Under the pieces are notes generated by a model. The model was not told the origin of the DNA and searched no databases. It saw only the letters and a list, made by a program, of their open reading frames with translations. Made by a program: the position numbers and the translations under genes. This document shows positions 1 through 6,383 of a stretch of 6,438 nucleotides of DNA, piece by piece (position 1 is the first letter of the stretch; the number at the start of each line of letters is the position of its first letter). The stretch is from Planctomycetia bacterium (GTDB lineage: Bacteria; Planctomycetota; Planctomycetia; Gemmatales; Gemmataceae): contig JANXSH010000668.1 of the NCBI GenBank assembly GCA_025356615.1, forward strand, positions 1 to 6,438, read 5' to 3'.

Positions 1-13
1 CCCCCCCCCCCCC
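1..13. repeat. Run of 13 C at the left edge
   Basis: The sequence opens with 13 consecutive C. No other homopolymer in the window approaches this length. A run exactly at the edge suggests a read or assembly artefact (poly-G calls seen from the other strand) rather than genome sequence, and so a contig end that cuts the binding-protein gene. Confidence 0.6.
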
Positions 14-1272
14 GGACGCTCGTTGGCGTCACCCCTCTCGGCGGTTTTGAAACGACTTCTAAACTTGCGTTTTGTCTACTCTTCCTATCCTTCATGCCCT
101 CCGCCGTTCACGCCCAGGACATCGTCGTCGGCATGTCGGCGGCCTTCACCGGGCCGTCGCGTGGCCTGGGGATCGAGATGTATCGCGGTGCCTCCGCCTA
201 TTTCGCCGAGGTCAACGCCAAGGGGGGCGTACACGGCCGCAAGATCGTCCTCCGCGCGTATGACGACGGCTACAACCCGGTGCCCGCGCTGGCCAACACG
301 CGCCGACTGGTCCGCGACGACAAGGCGTTCGTGCTGTTCGGCTACGTCGGCACGCCGACGACCGCGCGCGTCCTGCCGCTGCTCGAGAGCTACAAGAAGG
401 ATTCGGTCTACCTCTTCGCCCCGTTCACCGGCGCTCAGTTGTTGCGCGAAGGCCCTTACGCCTCGCGCGTGTTCAACTTCCGCGCGAGCTACCAGGAGGA
501 GACCGCCAAGCTCGTCGATCAGTTCTTGAAGCTCGGTCGCAAGCGCATCGCCGTCTTCTACCAGATCGACGCCTACGGCCGGAGCGGCTGGGATGGCGTC
601 CGCCGGGCGCTCGACGGGCACGGCCTGAAGATATGCGCCGAGGCGACTTACAAGCGCGGCGATGCCTTCAGCGACTCGATGAAGCGGCCCGTCGAGATCC
701 TCGCCGCGGCAAAGCCCGACGCGATCATCTGCGTCGGGGCGTATGCCGCCTGCGCCGCCTTCATCCGGGACGCCCGCGACGCGGGCCTCGACGTGCCGAT
801 CGCGAACCTCTCGTTCGTCGGCAGCGAAAACCTCCTCGCCCTGCTGACAGACGCGGGTAAGGCCGCGAAGCGCGACTACACGCGAGACCTCATCAACACC
901 CAGGTCGTGCCCAGCCACAATCAGACCGACTTGCCCGGTGTCCGCCTCTACCGCGAGATGATGGCGAAGCACAAGCCGGCCGCGCCGCCCACGGACAGCA
1001 AGACCTACGAGCCGCTCGATCACAGTTTCACGGGTTTCGAGGGGTTCCTCGGGGCGCAACTGCTCGTCGCGGTCCTCGAGAAGAACGGCAAGACGTTCGA
1101 CCGCGCGACGCTCCCCCGCGCCGCCGCCGACCTCGGTGCGATCGACCTGGGGCTGGCGAAGAGGGTCGGCTTCACCCAGAGCGGGCACCCCGGCGGATCG
1201 GAGGTTTATTTCACCGTGGTCGAGCGCGGGCAGTTCGTCCCGCTGAAGGACTGGAAGCGGTGGGAGCGATGA
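1..1272 (+). CDS. Periplasmic substrate-binding protein, branched-chain amino acid/amide type (Peripla_BP_6-like), 5' end incomplete
   Basis: The product looks like a type I periplasmic binding protein of the LivK/UrtA-like family, which captures a small ligand, often an amino acid or amide, outside the inner membrane. Counting from the ATG at 94, the typical opening is VVGMSAAFTGPSRGLG (residues 11-26), followed by the loop GYVGTPTTA (83-91), where this family usually contacts ligand, and the second-lobe strand RIAVFYQIDAYGRSG (151-165). The ATG at 94 is probably not the start. The codons before it read KLAFCLLFLSF and run into MPSAVHA|QD, a good signal-peptide h-region and Ala-X-Ala cleavage site. 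The frame is open to base 1, yet it has no ATG, GTG or TTG codon before 94. The true start is therefore outside the window or hidden by an indel. The stop overlaps the kinase start by 4 bases. No permease or ATPase gene is adjacent, so sensing is at least as likely as transport. The ligand is unknown. Confidence 0.85.
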   Translation, partial: PPPPRTLVGVTPLGGFETTSKLAFCLLFLSFMPSAVHAQDIVVGMSAAFTGPSRGLGIEMYRGASAYFAEVNAKGGVHGRKIVLRAYDDGYNPVPALANTRRLVRDDKAFVLFGYVGTPTTARVLPLLESYKKDSVYLFAPFTGAQLLREGPYASRVFNFRASYQEETAKLVDQFLKLGRKRIAVFYQIDAYGRSGWDGVRRALDGHGLKICAEATYKRGDAFSDSMKRPVEILAAAKPDAIICVGAYAACAAFIRDARDAGLDVPIANLSFVGSENLLALLTDAGKAAKRDYTRDLINTQVVPSHNQTDLPGVRLYREMMAKHKPAAPPTDSKTYEPLDHSFTGFEGFLGAQLLVAVLEKNGKTFDRATLPRAAADLGAIDLGLAKRVGFTQSGHPGGSEVYFTVVERGQFVPLKDWKRWER

Positions 1273-3191
1273 TCCCCGCGAACCTCTACACGCGCGTCCT
1301 GATCACGATGGTGGCGCTGTTCGTCGCCGCCGCGGCCCTGTCGGGAATCCTCGCGGCACTGGTCCTGTCGGAAACGCTGTACCAGCAATACCTCAGCAAG
1401 GGCGAGGCCATCGCCGCGACGATCGCCGGGGCGAGCGTGGACGACATCCTCATGGGGCGGGACGCGGGCAGCCTGCAATCCCTCGTGGACCAGTACGCCG
1501 AGACGGAGGGCGTGAGCTACATCCTCGTCCACAACCGCGACAGCGAGGTCATCGCCCACACTTTCGCCCCCGAGGTGCCCCTCGAGTTGCGCGAGTTGAT
1601 CGAGCAGGAGCAGCGCGCCACCGCCCACCGGCTGCGGGTCGGCCCGAAGGACTACCTCGATATCGCCGCGCCGATCCTCGACGGCGAGATCGGCCAGGTT
1701 CACGTCGGGATGGCCCAGGCGACGATCGACGAGACGTACTGGCGGAGCGTCCGCAGGCAGGCTTTCGCCTTGGGCCTGATCGGCCTGATCGCCGCTGTGG
1801 GGGCGTACCTACTGGTGAGCAAGATCACCCACCCGCTGCGCACCCTGGCGCTCCACGCGCACCGGGTCGCCGCAGCGGAGAGCCTCGCGGAGCCGGCCCG
1901 TCCGCTGGCCGACGACCTGGCGCTGATCGCGAAGCGCTCCGACGAGGTCGGCCAGCTGGCCGGGGCGTTCATCTGCATGCTCGACACGCTGACGGCGCGG
2001 GAACAGCAACTGAGGGTCGCCCAGGAGAGCCTCCAACAAAGCGAGCAGCACTTCCGCTCCCTCATCGAGAACGTGGACGACATCGTTGCGCTGATCGACA
2101 CCGACGGTCGGGCACGCTACCTCAGCCCGTCGTTCGGGCGCGTCCTGGAGTTCACCGCCCAGGAATGGCTCGGCCGGCCCCTCGCGCCCCTCGTCCACGA
2201 ACAAGACCGCCCCCTCTTCGGGAAGGCGCTGCTCCACTGCGCCTCCGGCGACGAGGGAGCCACGACCGAGTTACGCATGGTGCGTGCCGACGGCCTGATT
2301 CGCGTGATGGACGTGTCGATGACGAACTTGCTGGCGTCCGAAGCGGACGGCCCTTATGGCGGTATCGTTGCCACCTTCCGCGACATCACCGACCGGCAGA
2401 AGACGCAGGAACTGAAGGAGGCGAAGGAGGCCGCCGAGCAGGCGAGCCGGCTCAAGAGCGAGTTCTTGTCGAAGCTATCGCACGAGTTGTTCACGCCGAT
2501 GAACCACATCTTGCTGATGACGGAGTTCACGCTGGCCACGAACCTGGACGCCGAGCAGAGGGACAACCTGGAGGTGGTGACGACCTCGGGCCGGTCGTTG
2601 CTCGGCCTGTTGCGGAACCTGGTGGACTTCTCCTCGCTGGAGGCAGGCGAGACCCGCCTGGACGCCAGGCCGTTCTGCCCGCGCCGCCTCGTGCGCGAGT
2701 CGATCGCGATCTTGCTGCCGGGGGCCGACGCGAAGGGACTCGTGCTGACGAGCGCCGTCCGCGACGAGGTGCCCGAGCTGCTGGTCGGCGACGTGGATCG
2801 GCTGCGCCAGGTGCTGCTCGAGTTGGCGGGCAATGCCCTCGAGTTCACGAAGCGGGGCGAAGTGTCCGTCTGTCTTCGCTGCGTCCTCGACGGGGAGGGC
2901 GCGCATCTGTGGATGGAAGTGGCGGACACGGGTTCCGGCATCGAGGAGGCGAAACAGCGCCAGATATTCGACCCCTTCATCCAGGCAGACAACTCCCTGA
3001 CGCGCGAACACGACGGGGCCGGCCTGGGTCTAACCGTCGTCCGATCCCTCGTCGGCCTGATGGGAGGTACGATCCACCTCGACAGCCGAGTGGGAGAGGG
3101 AAGCACCTTCCGCGTCAGCGTCCCGCTCGCCGTCGCCGCCGAAAAGCCGCCGACGGCGGAAGTGAGGACTGGAAACGAGGGGGGCGAATAG
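1269..3191 (+). CDS. Membrane sensor histidine kinase (extracytoplasmic sensor-HAMP-PAS-HisKA-HATPase_c)
   Basis: This is a two-component sensor kinase of about 640 residues, predicted to autophosphorylate on His and pass the phosphate to a response regulator not in this window. Counted from the ATG at 1269: TM1 about 8-34; an extracytoplasmic region of about 130 residues that looks like a single Cache domain; TM2 about 163-184; HAMP 184-242 (ITHPL, DEVGQLAGAF); PAS about 261-376; coiled linker; HisKA with SHELFTPMNH, the phospho-acceptor His being residue 405; and HATPase with N-box GNALEFT (Asn 522), G1 DTGSGI (553), F-box FDPF (567) and G2 GAGLGL (583). All catalytic boxes are intact. One oddity is Phe at 408, where most kinases have Arg (HELRTP). 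There is no receiver domain. The ATG at 1269 makes an ATGA overlap with the upstream stop. A GTG at 1260, with AAGGA nine bases upstream, is a real alternative and would add three residues. The overlap suggests co-translation with the binding protein. Confidence 0.93.
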   Translation: MIPANLYTRVLITMVALFVAAAALSGILAALVLSETLYQQYLSKGEAIAATIAGASVDDILMGRDAGSLQSLVDQYAETEGVSYILVHNRDSEVIAHTFAPEVPLELRELIEQEQRATAHRLRVGPKDYLDIAAPILDGEIGQVHVGMAQATIDETYWRSVRRQAFALGLIGLIAAVGAYLLVSKITHPLRTLALHAHRVAAAESLAEPARPLADDLALIAKRSDEVGQLAGAFICMLDTLTAREQQLRVAQESLQQSEQHFRSLIENVDDIVALIDTDGRARYLSPSFGRVLEFTAQEWLGRPLAPLVHEQDRPLFGKALLHCASGDEGATTELRMVRADGLIRVMDVSMTNLLASEADGPYGGIVATFRDITDRQKTQELKEAKEAAEQASRLKSEFLSKLSHELFTPMNHILLMTEFTLATNLDAEQRDNLEVVTTSGRSLLGLLRNLVDFSSLEAGETRLDARPFCPRRLVRESIAILLPGADAKGLVLTSAVRDEVPELLVGDVDRLRQVLLELAGNALEFTKRGEVSVCLRCVLDGEGAHLWMEVADTGSGIEEAKQRQIFDPFIQADNSLTREHDGAGLGLTVVRSLVGLMGGTIHLDSRVGEGSTFRVSVPLAVAAEKPPTAEVRTGNEGGE

Positions 3192-3206
3192 CTAGAATGG
3201 TGGTGG

Positions 3207-3279
3207 GGAAGCGTAGCTCAGTTGGTAGAGCATGTGACTTTTAATCACAGGGTCCTGGGTTCGAGCCCCAGCGCTTTCA
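3207..3279 (+). tRNA. tRNA-Lys (anticodon UUU)
   Basis: A full cloverleaf can be folded by eye. The acceptor stem is GGAAGCG (3207-3213) with CGCTTTC (3272-3278), containing one G-U pair at the second position. The D arm is GCTC/GAGC around AGTTGGTA. The anticodon stem is TGTGA/TCACA around the loop CTTTTAA, placing the anticodon TTT at 3240-3242. The variable region is GGGTC, and the T arm is CTGGG/CCCAG around TTCGAGC. The discriminator base is A3279. The next bases are CTA, so CCA is not encoded and must be added by CCA-adding enzyme. The gene starts only 15 bases after the kinase stop, so it is either co-transcribed with that mRNA or driven from a promoter inside the kinase gene. Confidence 0.97.
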
Positions 3280-3309
3280 CTAAACCGAAGTTCGAGTTAG
3301 CCGCAACGG

Positions 3310-3338
3310 AACGCGGAGCGTGCCTCGCTCTCCGCGTT
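3310..3338 (+). terminator. GC-rich hairpin after tRNA-Lys, possible terminator
   Basis: AACGCGGAG (3310-3318) pairs perfectly with CTCCGCGTT (3330-3338) around an 11-base loop, and two more pairs are possible inside the loop. It lies 30 bases after the tRNA and upstream of the convergent ATP-grasp gene end, so it could stop transcription from either side. No T tract follows on either strand, so it is not a classic intrinsic terminator. The function is inferred from position. Confidence 0.55.
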
Positions 3339-3442
3339 GGGTCGCATCTGTAGGGTTCTCGCGCTTGATTCTCAGATCACAACGTGGCTGCCGAACAACG
3401 TTTGCGGGAAAATGGCGGGTGGAGACCGAGTAGTGTCGGGGT

Positions 3443-3490
3443 TCATCGTGGCTCGATCACGAACGTCGGCACCGTCGAGCCGCCCCGGCC
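3443..3490 (-). other. Probable frameshift in the ATP-grasp gene, with the restored C-terminus in another frame
   Basis: In the main frame the protein ends LLNVTAG-AARRCRRS and stops at 3457. If one base is added in the G run of the coding strand (CCCC at 3483-3486 on the + strand), the reading becomes LLNVTAG-GGSTVPTFVIEPR and stops at 3443, giving about 435 residues. The glycine-rich, hydrophobic tail suits a folded enzyme end much better than the Arg/Cys-rich one. Either the assembly lost a base in a homopolymer or the gene is genuinely shifted at its last 13 or so codons. Confidence 0.65.
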
Positions 3491-4749
3491 GTGACGTTCA
3501 GCAGCGGGCCCGTCGCGATGCGCGTCAAACACCCATCGACGTATTCGCCCATCGTGACGAAAGGGGCCGTGTCCAGCAGACGGTCCCCAATGTGCAGATT
3601 GCCATCGACCAGGGCGGGGAAAGGCTCCGACGGCAGGACGACGCGCTCCTGGGCGATGTAGGGCGTCTTCAGGGCGACAGCGACGGCCTCGTGCCAGCGT
3701 GCCTCCTCCACGGCCCAGCCAAGGACGATACCCTTGCCGCCGTAGTCGTCGTTCGGCTTGAGGACGAGCCGCTCGCGGTTCTCGTGGAGGAACGGGACCA
3801 GGTCGATCGGCTTGCCCTCGATCGCCGCTCGCTGTGCAGGGGTGAACAGGCTCGCATGGGCCTCGTCGGAGAGGACGGCAAGGCTCGCCTTCTTGTAGGC
3901 AACTTTGCACCGGAACGGGTTGACCATGCAGACCGCTCCGTCGCAGACGGCGCGGACGATCGAGTGATCCGTGCGGCCCCGTTGGATCAATTCGCTGATG
4001 AGGACGCGCTTGTAGATGAGCGTGATGTGAAAGTCGCCCGCCATCAGTTTTCCCCCGCGATACTCGACCTGGCGCGGGTCGGCGATGACGCACTCCATGC
4101 CCTGGTCGCGGAAGTATTCCCGGAAAAGGACGAACTCGGCGAAGGTCGGCACCTCCGACCAGTCGAGGATGCCGATGCGGGGAAGCTCGCGCCGCCCGCG
4201 CCAGTGGACGAACGACTCGACCAGCGCGTGATAGACACCCGGCCTGGCGGGCTGGACGACGGCGTTGTACTTACGCCGGAACTCGGTCATGATAGGCAGC
4301 GTCGAGAAGATTTCGCCGAGGCCGTCGGAGTAGGCCGGGGCCGCGGGCGTCTCCGCGTTGTACTCGGTGAAGAAGAGTTCGCCGCTGCCCTGGTCGTTCG
4401 GCGTGAAGAACGCATCGAGCCGGGCCGTTGGCGTGGCGCAGGGGAAGCCCGGTTCGATGGCGAAGAGCGTCTCCTCGTCTCGGGAGAGGCGGAACTGACG
4501 CCGAAAGACATCATCGGCCACGGCCCGACGCTGGACGGCGTCGAACGCCCCGAGGAGGAGACCGACGCGCGAGCGCAGGAAGCAATACTGCTCGACGGTC
4601 AAGAAGCGCGGGCGGAGGACCGTGCAGAGCGGCCGGTCGCCGAAGCCGAGGCCGCGTCGCTTTTGCTGCTCGTCGAGGCGCTCCTGCGAGGCGGCGGCGA
4701 GGGCGTCGGTGAGCAGGTCGTGGTAGGTGCGGATGGCGTCGGACGGCAC
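3457..4749 (-). CDS. ATP-grasp protein, glutathionylspermidine-synthase-like/circularly permuted group; C-terminus probably frameshifted
   Basis: The uninterrupted frame codes 430 residues. It is probably an ATP-grasp ligase: such enzymes activate a carboxylate with ATP and join it to an amine or thiol. Visible landmarks are FFTEYNAETP (126-135), which resembles the pre-ATP-grasp EYNADTP segment of glutathionylspermidine synthase-type proteins; NPFRCKVAYKK (277-287); LVLKPNDDYGGKGIVLGW (328-345), the ATP-binding lysine and glycine-rich loop; YIAQE (364-368); and GEYVDG (401-406). No signal peptide or TM segment is seen, so it should be cytoplasmic. The start is GTG at 4749, with GAGAGG ten bases upstream. 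The last residues, AARRCRRS, look out of place, and another frame supplies a better end (see 3443-3490). The gene stands alone on its strand, converging with the tRNA. The substrate is unknown, and the subfamily assignment is less certain than the ATP-grasp call. Confidence 0.8.
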   Translation of the reverse strand: MPSDAIRTYHDLLTDALAAASQERLDEQQKRRGLGFGDRPLCTVLRPRFLTVEQYCFLRSRVGLLLGAFDAVQRRAVADDVFRRQFRLSRDEETLFAIEPGFPCATPTARLDAFFTPNDQGSGELFFTEYNAETPAAPAYSDGLGEIFSTLPIMTEFRRKYNAVVQPARPGVYHALVESFVHWRGRRELPRIGILDWSEVPTFAEFVLFREYFRDQGMECVIADPRQVEYRGGKLMAGDFHITLIYKRVLISELIQRGRTDHSIVRAVCDGAVCMVNPFRCKVAYKKASLAVLSDEAHASLFTPAQRAAIEGKPIDLVPFLHENRERLVLKPNDDYGGKGIVLGWAVEEARWHEAVAVALKTPYIAQERVVLPSEPFPALVDGNLHIGDRLLDTAPFVTMGEYVDGCLTRIATGPLLNVTAGAARRCRRS

Positions 4750-4820
4750 GTGGGGTTGGCCTCTCGAAGGCGGAGGTGGACAACCCTTGGTCTAGCGGCC
4801 GACTACACTAGGATCAAGTG

Positions 4821-4854
4821 CCCCGCCGAACCAGCTCCGAGCGGTTCGACGGGG
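4821..4854 (-). terminator. Hairpin after the PEP-CTERM gene, probable terminator
   Basis: CCCCGCCGAACC (4821-4832) faces GGTTCGACGGGG (4843-4854) across a 10-base loop, with 11 of 12 pairs. The one mismatch is C-A in + strand RNA but becomes a G-U pair in - strand RNA. The fold is therefore more stable in the transcript of the leftward PEP-CTERM gene, which ends 20 bases upstream. No U tract follows. It separates that gene from the ATP-grasp gene. Confidence 0.6.
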
Positions 4855-4874
4855 GTTAGCAGTTCTGGACCAGT

Positions 4875-5876
4875 CTACGCGCGCGCGGAGAGGGCGCGAC
4901 GACGCCGCCAGCCGTAGGCGGCCAGGCTCGTAAGTCCCAGCCCCGCCAGGGTCAGCGTGCCAGGCTCGGGGACGACCCCGAAGCCTCCGCCCTCGGGGGC
5001 GGTCAACCGCATGATTCGGTCGGTCTCTGTCAGTAGGAGCGAGCCGTTGTTGGGATCGACGGCGACGAAGTCCCCGCGCGAGCCACCCGACGCGATGAGG
5101 GTCTGGAGGTGCGTGTCGAGGTTGATCTCGATCACCGCGCCCGAATTCGTGTTGGCAAAGATGTTGCCGGCCAGGACGCCCGTCCCAAGTGCAGTCCCGT
5201 CGGGGACTCCTGGGATGAACCCGGAGTCGAAGACTCGTGCCCCGTCGCTGATCCGGAAGCCGACGATCTTGACCCCCCGCACGACGGCGTAGAGCGTGGT
5301 GCCGTCCGTCGATAGCCCGTCGGCGTCGGCATTTGCGAACACGCGGTAAGTGCCAGTTGTGGGATTGACATCGAGAATTTGGTTGTTAGTGATCGTCGAG
5401 ACGAACAAATGGCCGTTGGCGGGATTCGCGACTATGCCGGTCATCCCCGACACCCCAATGTTCAGGTTCCGGATCGCCGCGCCGGTGTCGCTGATTTGCT
5501 GGATGCGGTTGCTCTGTCGCTGGGTCATGTAGATCTTGCCGTCGGGCGTCTTGGCCAGGCCGATCGAATTCTCGAACGCCATCGTCCGGATAGCCGTGGC
5601 GTTATTGGCACTCTGCGCGTCGTGGTCGGTGGGGAACAAGCGGACGTGACCGGGGTAGTCGGTGACGAGGACGCCGCCGCTGTTCGGGAAGGCGATCCCG
5701 AGTGGGCCGATGTTGAACGCGGTCGGGAAGTCGGTGGCGAAGGTGCTGAGCTTGAACCCAGCGCTCACCGCGTCCGGGGTCAGCATAAGCCCGGCCCTCG
5801 CCTGTCCTGCGGACGCGACGTTCAGCGCGACCAAGGCCAGGAGCATCGAGCGATTGAATTTTGCGAAACAAGTCAT
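4875..5876 (-). CDS. Secreted PEP-CTERM sorting-domain protein with beta-propeller-like repeats
   Basis: The product has 333 residues. The N-terminus MTCFAKFNRSMLLALVALNVASAGQARAG (in parts: a basic start, a hydrophobic core LLALVALNVA, and ARA before the likely cut) is a Sec signal peptide. The middle has repeated blade-like segments such as LAKTPDGKIYMTQ, IVANPANGHLFVST, LSTDGTTLYAVV and VAVDPNNGSLLLTE, which resemble NHL/SMP-30-type beta-propellers. The C-terminus has VPEPG (302-306), a hydrophobic stretch to W323 and RRRR (324-327), a textbook PEP-CTERM tail, by family knowledge cut by an exosortase for export to the cell surface or matrix. No exosortase gene lies in the window. The ATG at 5876 is chosen over the longer frame (to 6032) because GAGG sits seven bases before it and it begins the signal peptide exactly. 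The ligand or enzymatic role is unknown. Confidence 0.88.
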   Translation of the reverse strand: MTCFAKFNRSMLLALVALNVASAGQARAGLMLTPDAVSAGFKLSTFATDFPTAFNIGPLGIAFPNSGGVLVTDYPGHVRLFPTDHDAQSANNATAIRTMAFENSIGLAKTPDGKIYMTQRQSNRIQQISDTGAAIRNLNIGVSGMTGIVANPANGHLFVSTITNNQILDVNPTTGTYRVFANADADGLSTDGTTLYAVVRGVKIVGFRISDGARVFDSGFIPGVPDGTALGTGVLAGNIFANTNSGAVIEINLDTHLQTLIASGGSRGDFVAVDPNNGSLLLTETDRIMRLTAPEGGGFGVVPEPGTLTLAGLGLTSLAAYGWRRRRALSARA

Positions 5877-5883
5877 GACGATA

Positions 5884-5887
5884 CCTC
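5884..5887 (-). promoter_or_regulatory. Ribosome binding site of the PEP-CTERM gene
   Basis: GAGG on the - strand lies seven bases (TATCGTC) before the ATG at 5876. It supports this start over upstream in-frame codons, which would bury the signal peptide behind 52 residues. Confidence 0.6.
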
Positions 5888-6040
5888 GAACCTGGGGGAT
5901 GACCGACCGATCGTCGGCCGCCAAGGCGAACCGGCGTTCCATACGCCCGAGACTTTGCCTTGATACAAGTACAACGAGCGCCGCGCGACCGCGCGCCCAA
6001 CCTGGGGCCGGGATTTTATTGAGCGGGATCACGGATTCAT

Positions 6041-6069
6041 TGCCGCACCCCTGATTCGAGGGTGCGGCA
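6041..6069 (-). terminator. Perfect 10-bp hairpin after the glycine-zipper gene, probable terminator
   Basis: TGCCGCACCC (6041-6050) pairs perfectly with GGGTGCGGCA (6060-6069) around a 9-base loop. It starts 28 bases after the stop of the small - strand gene and lies about 165 bases before the PEP-CTERM start, which fits a transcript end between two independent units. There is no clear T tract on either strand. The rest of 5877-6040 holds no gene; it includes a slightly AT-richer patch near 5959-5975 that could belong to the PEP-CTERM promoter, but no convincing -35/-10 pair was found. Confidence 0.6.
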
Positions 6070-6097
6070 TCTCGAGCATCGGTTCCGACTGCCCCGA

Positions 6098-6307
6098 TTA
6101 GCTCATGTTGCCGCCGGCAGCGCTGCCCCCGCCGAAGAGCGCGCCGACCTTGGCTCCGAGAATCGCCCCCGGAGGCCCGCCCAGCAGGCCGCCGAGGATG
6201 CCGAGGGCGACGGCACCCGCCACGGCACCGGCGGCACCGAGCGCCGCCGCCTCGGTGGCCTTCGCGCCGAGGCTCTTCTCGTCCCTGCTGTTGTTTTCCT
6301 GGCTCAC
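6098..6307 (-). CDS. Small glycine-zipper-like protein, 69 residues, function unknown
   Basis: The protein has a charged N-terminus (SQENNSRDEKSLGAKATE, about residues 2-19) followed by a Gly/Ala-rich hydrophobic stretch to the end, with small residues at four-residue spacing (for example GAAGAVAGAVALGILGGLLG). This is the pattern of glycine-zipper segments, which pack tightly in membranes or self-assemble. Pro-Pro at about 48-49 splits the stretch into two possible helices, as in a membrane hairpin. The start is GTG at 6307, with a strong GGAGAGG eight bases upstream. A longer frame to 6415 exists, but its extra residues are not hydrophobic or patterned and it has no better ribosome site. 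There is no signal peptide of normal form. I do not recognise the family and infer only membrane association. Confidence 0.72.
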   Translation of the reverse strand: MSQENNSRDEKSLGAKATEAAALGAAGAVAGAVALGILGGLLGGPPGAILGAKVGALFGGGSAAGGNMS

Positions 6308-6315
6308 GATGTGTC

Positions 6316-6322
6316 CCTCTCC
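6316..6322 (-). promoter_or_regulatory. Strong ribosome binding site of the small glycine-zipper gene
   Basis: GGAGAGG on the - strand is placed eight bases before GTG 6307. It is the best Shine-Dalgarno match in the window and sets the start of the 69-residue product. Confidence 0.7.
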
Positions 6323-6336
6323 GAATCGGCCACGGA

Positions 6337-6375
6337 GGAGCGGATGGCGGGTCTCACTCGCCGATCCTCCGCTCC
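6337..6375 (-). promoter_or_regulatory. Imperfect hairpin in the presumed 5' leader of the small gene
   Basis: GGAGCGGA (6337-6344) pairs with TCCGCTCC (6368-6375), and GGCG (6346-6349) with CGCC (6359-6362), leaving a small asymmetric internal loop. It falls between the candidate -10 box and the ribosome site, so it would sit near the 5' end of the mRNA. It may stabilise the transcript or affect translation; its role is inferred only. Confidence 0.4.
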
Positions 6376-6383
6376 TGCTCATC

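Noticed and set aside
85..1188. Long open frame opposite the binding-protein gene (367 codons)
   Set aside because: It is a GC-rich shadow frame: Arg/Glu/Val/Gly-heavy, with no domain, signal or ribosome site, while the + strand has clear family motifs.
2165..3244. Arg/Pro-rich + strand frame inside the kinase gene, running into the tRNA
   Set aside because: It is an out-of-frame shadow of the kinase with low-complexity RRP composition, and it ends within the tRNA.
3339..3442. Gap between the tRNA hairpin and the ATP-grasp end, searched for a small RNA or a second terminator
   Set aside because: Only a weak 5-base AACGT/ACGTT pairing (around 3381-3401) was seen, with no gene-like frame or T tract.
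4750..4820. Possible promoter for the ATP-grasp gene: TTGATC, 17 bases, TAGACC on the - strand
   Set aside because: The -10 match is only three of six bases, and such matches arise by chance; it is not listed as a feature.
3337..4917. 526-codon + strand frame across the ATP-grasp gene
   Set aside because: Its composition (Arg, Asp, Glu, Gly, Val) is that of an antisense shadow, no motif is visible, and the opposite strand carries the ATP-grasp landmarks.
5959..5975. TTGTAC/TTGTAT tandem on the - strand as a regulator site or promoter
   Set aside because: It is not a true inverted repeat, and no -10 box lies at proper spacing.
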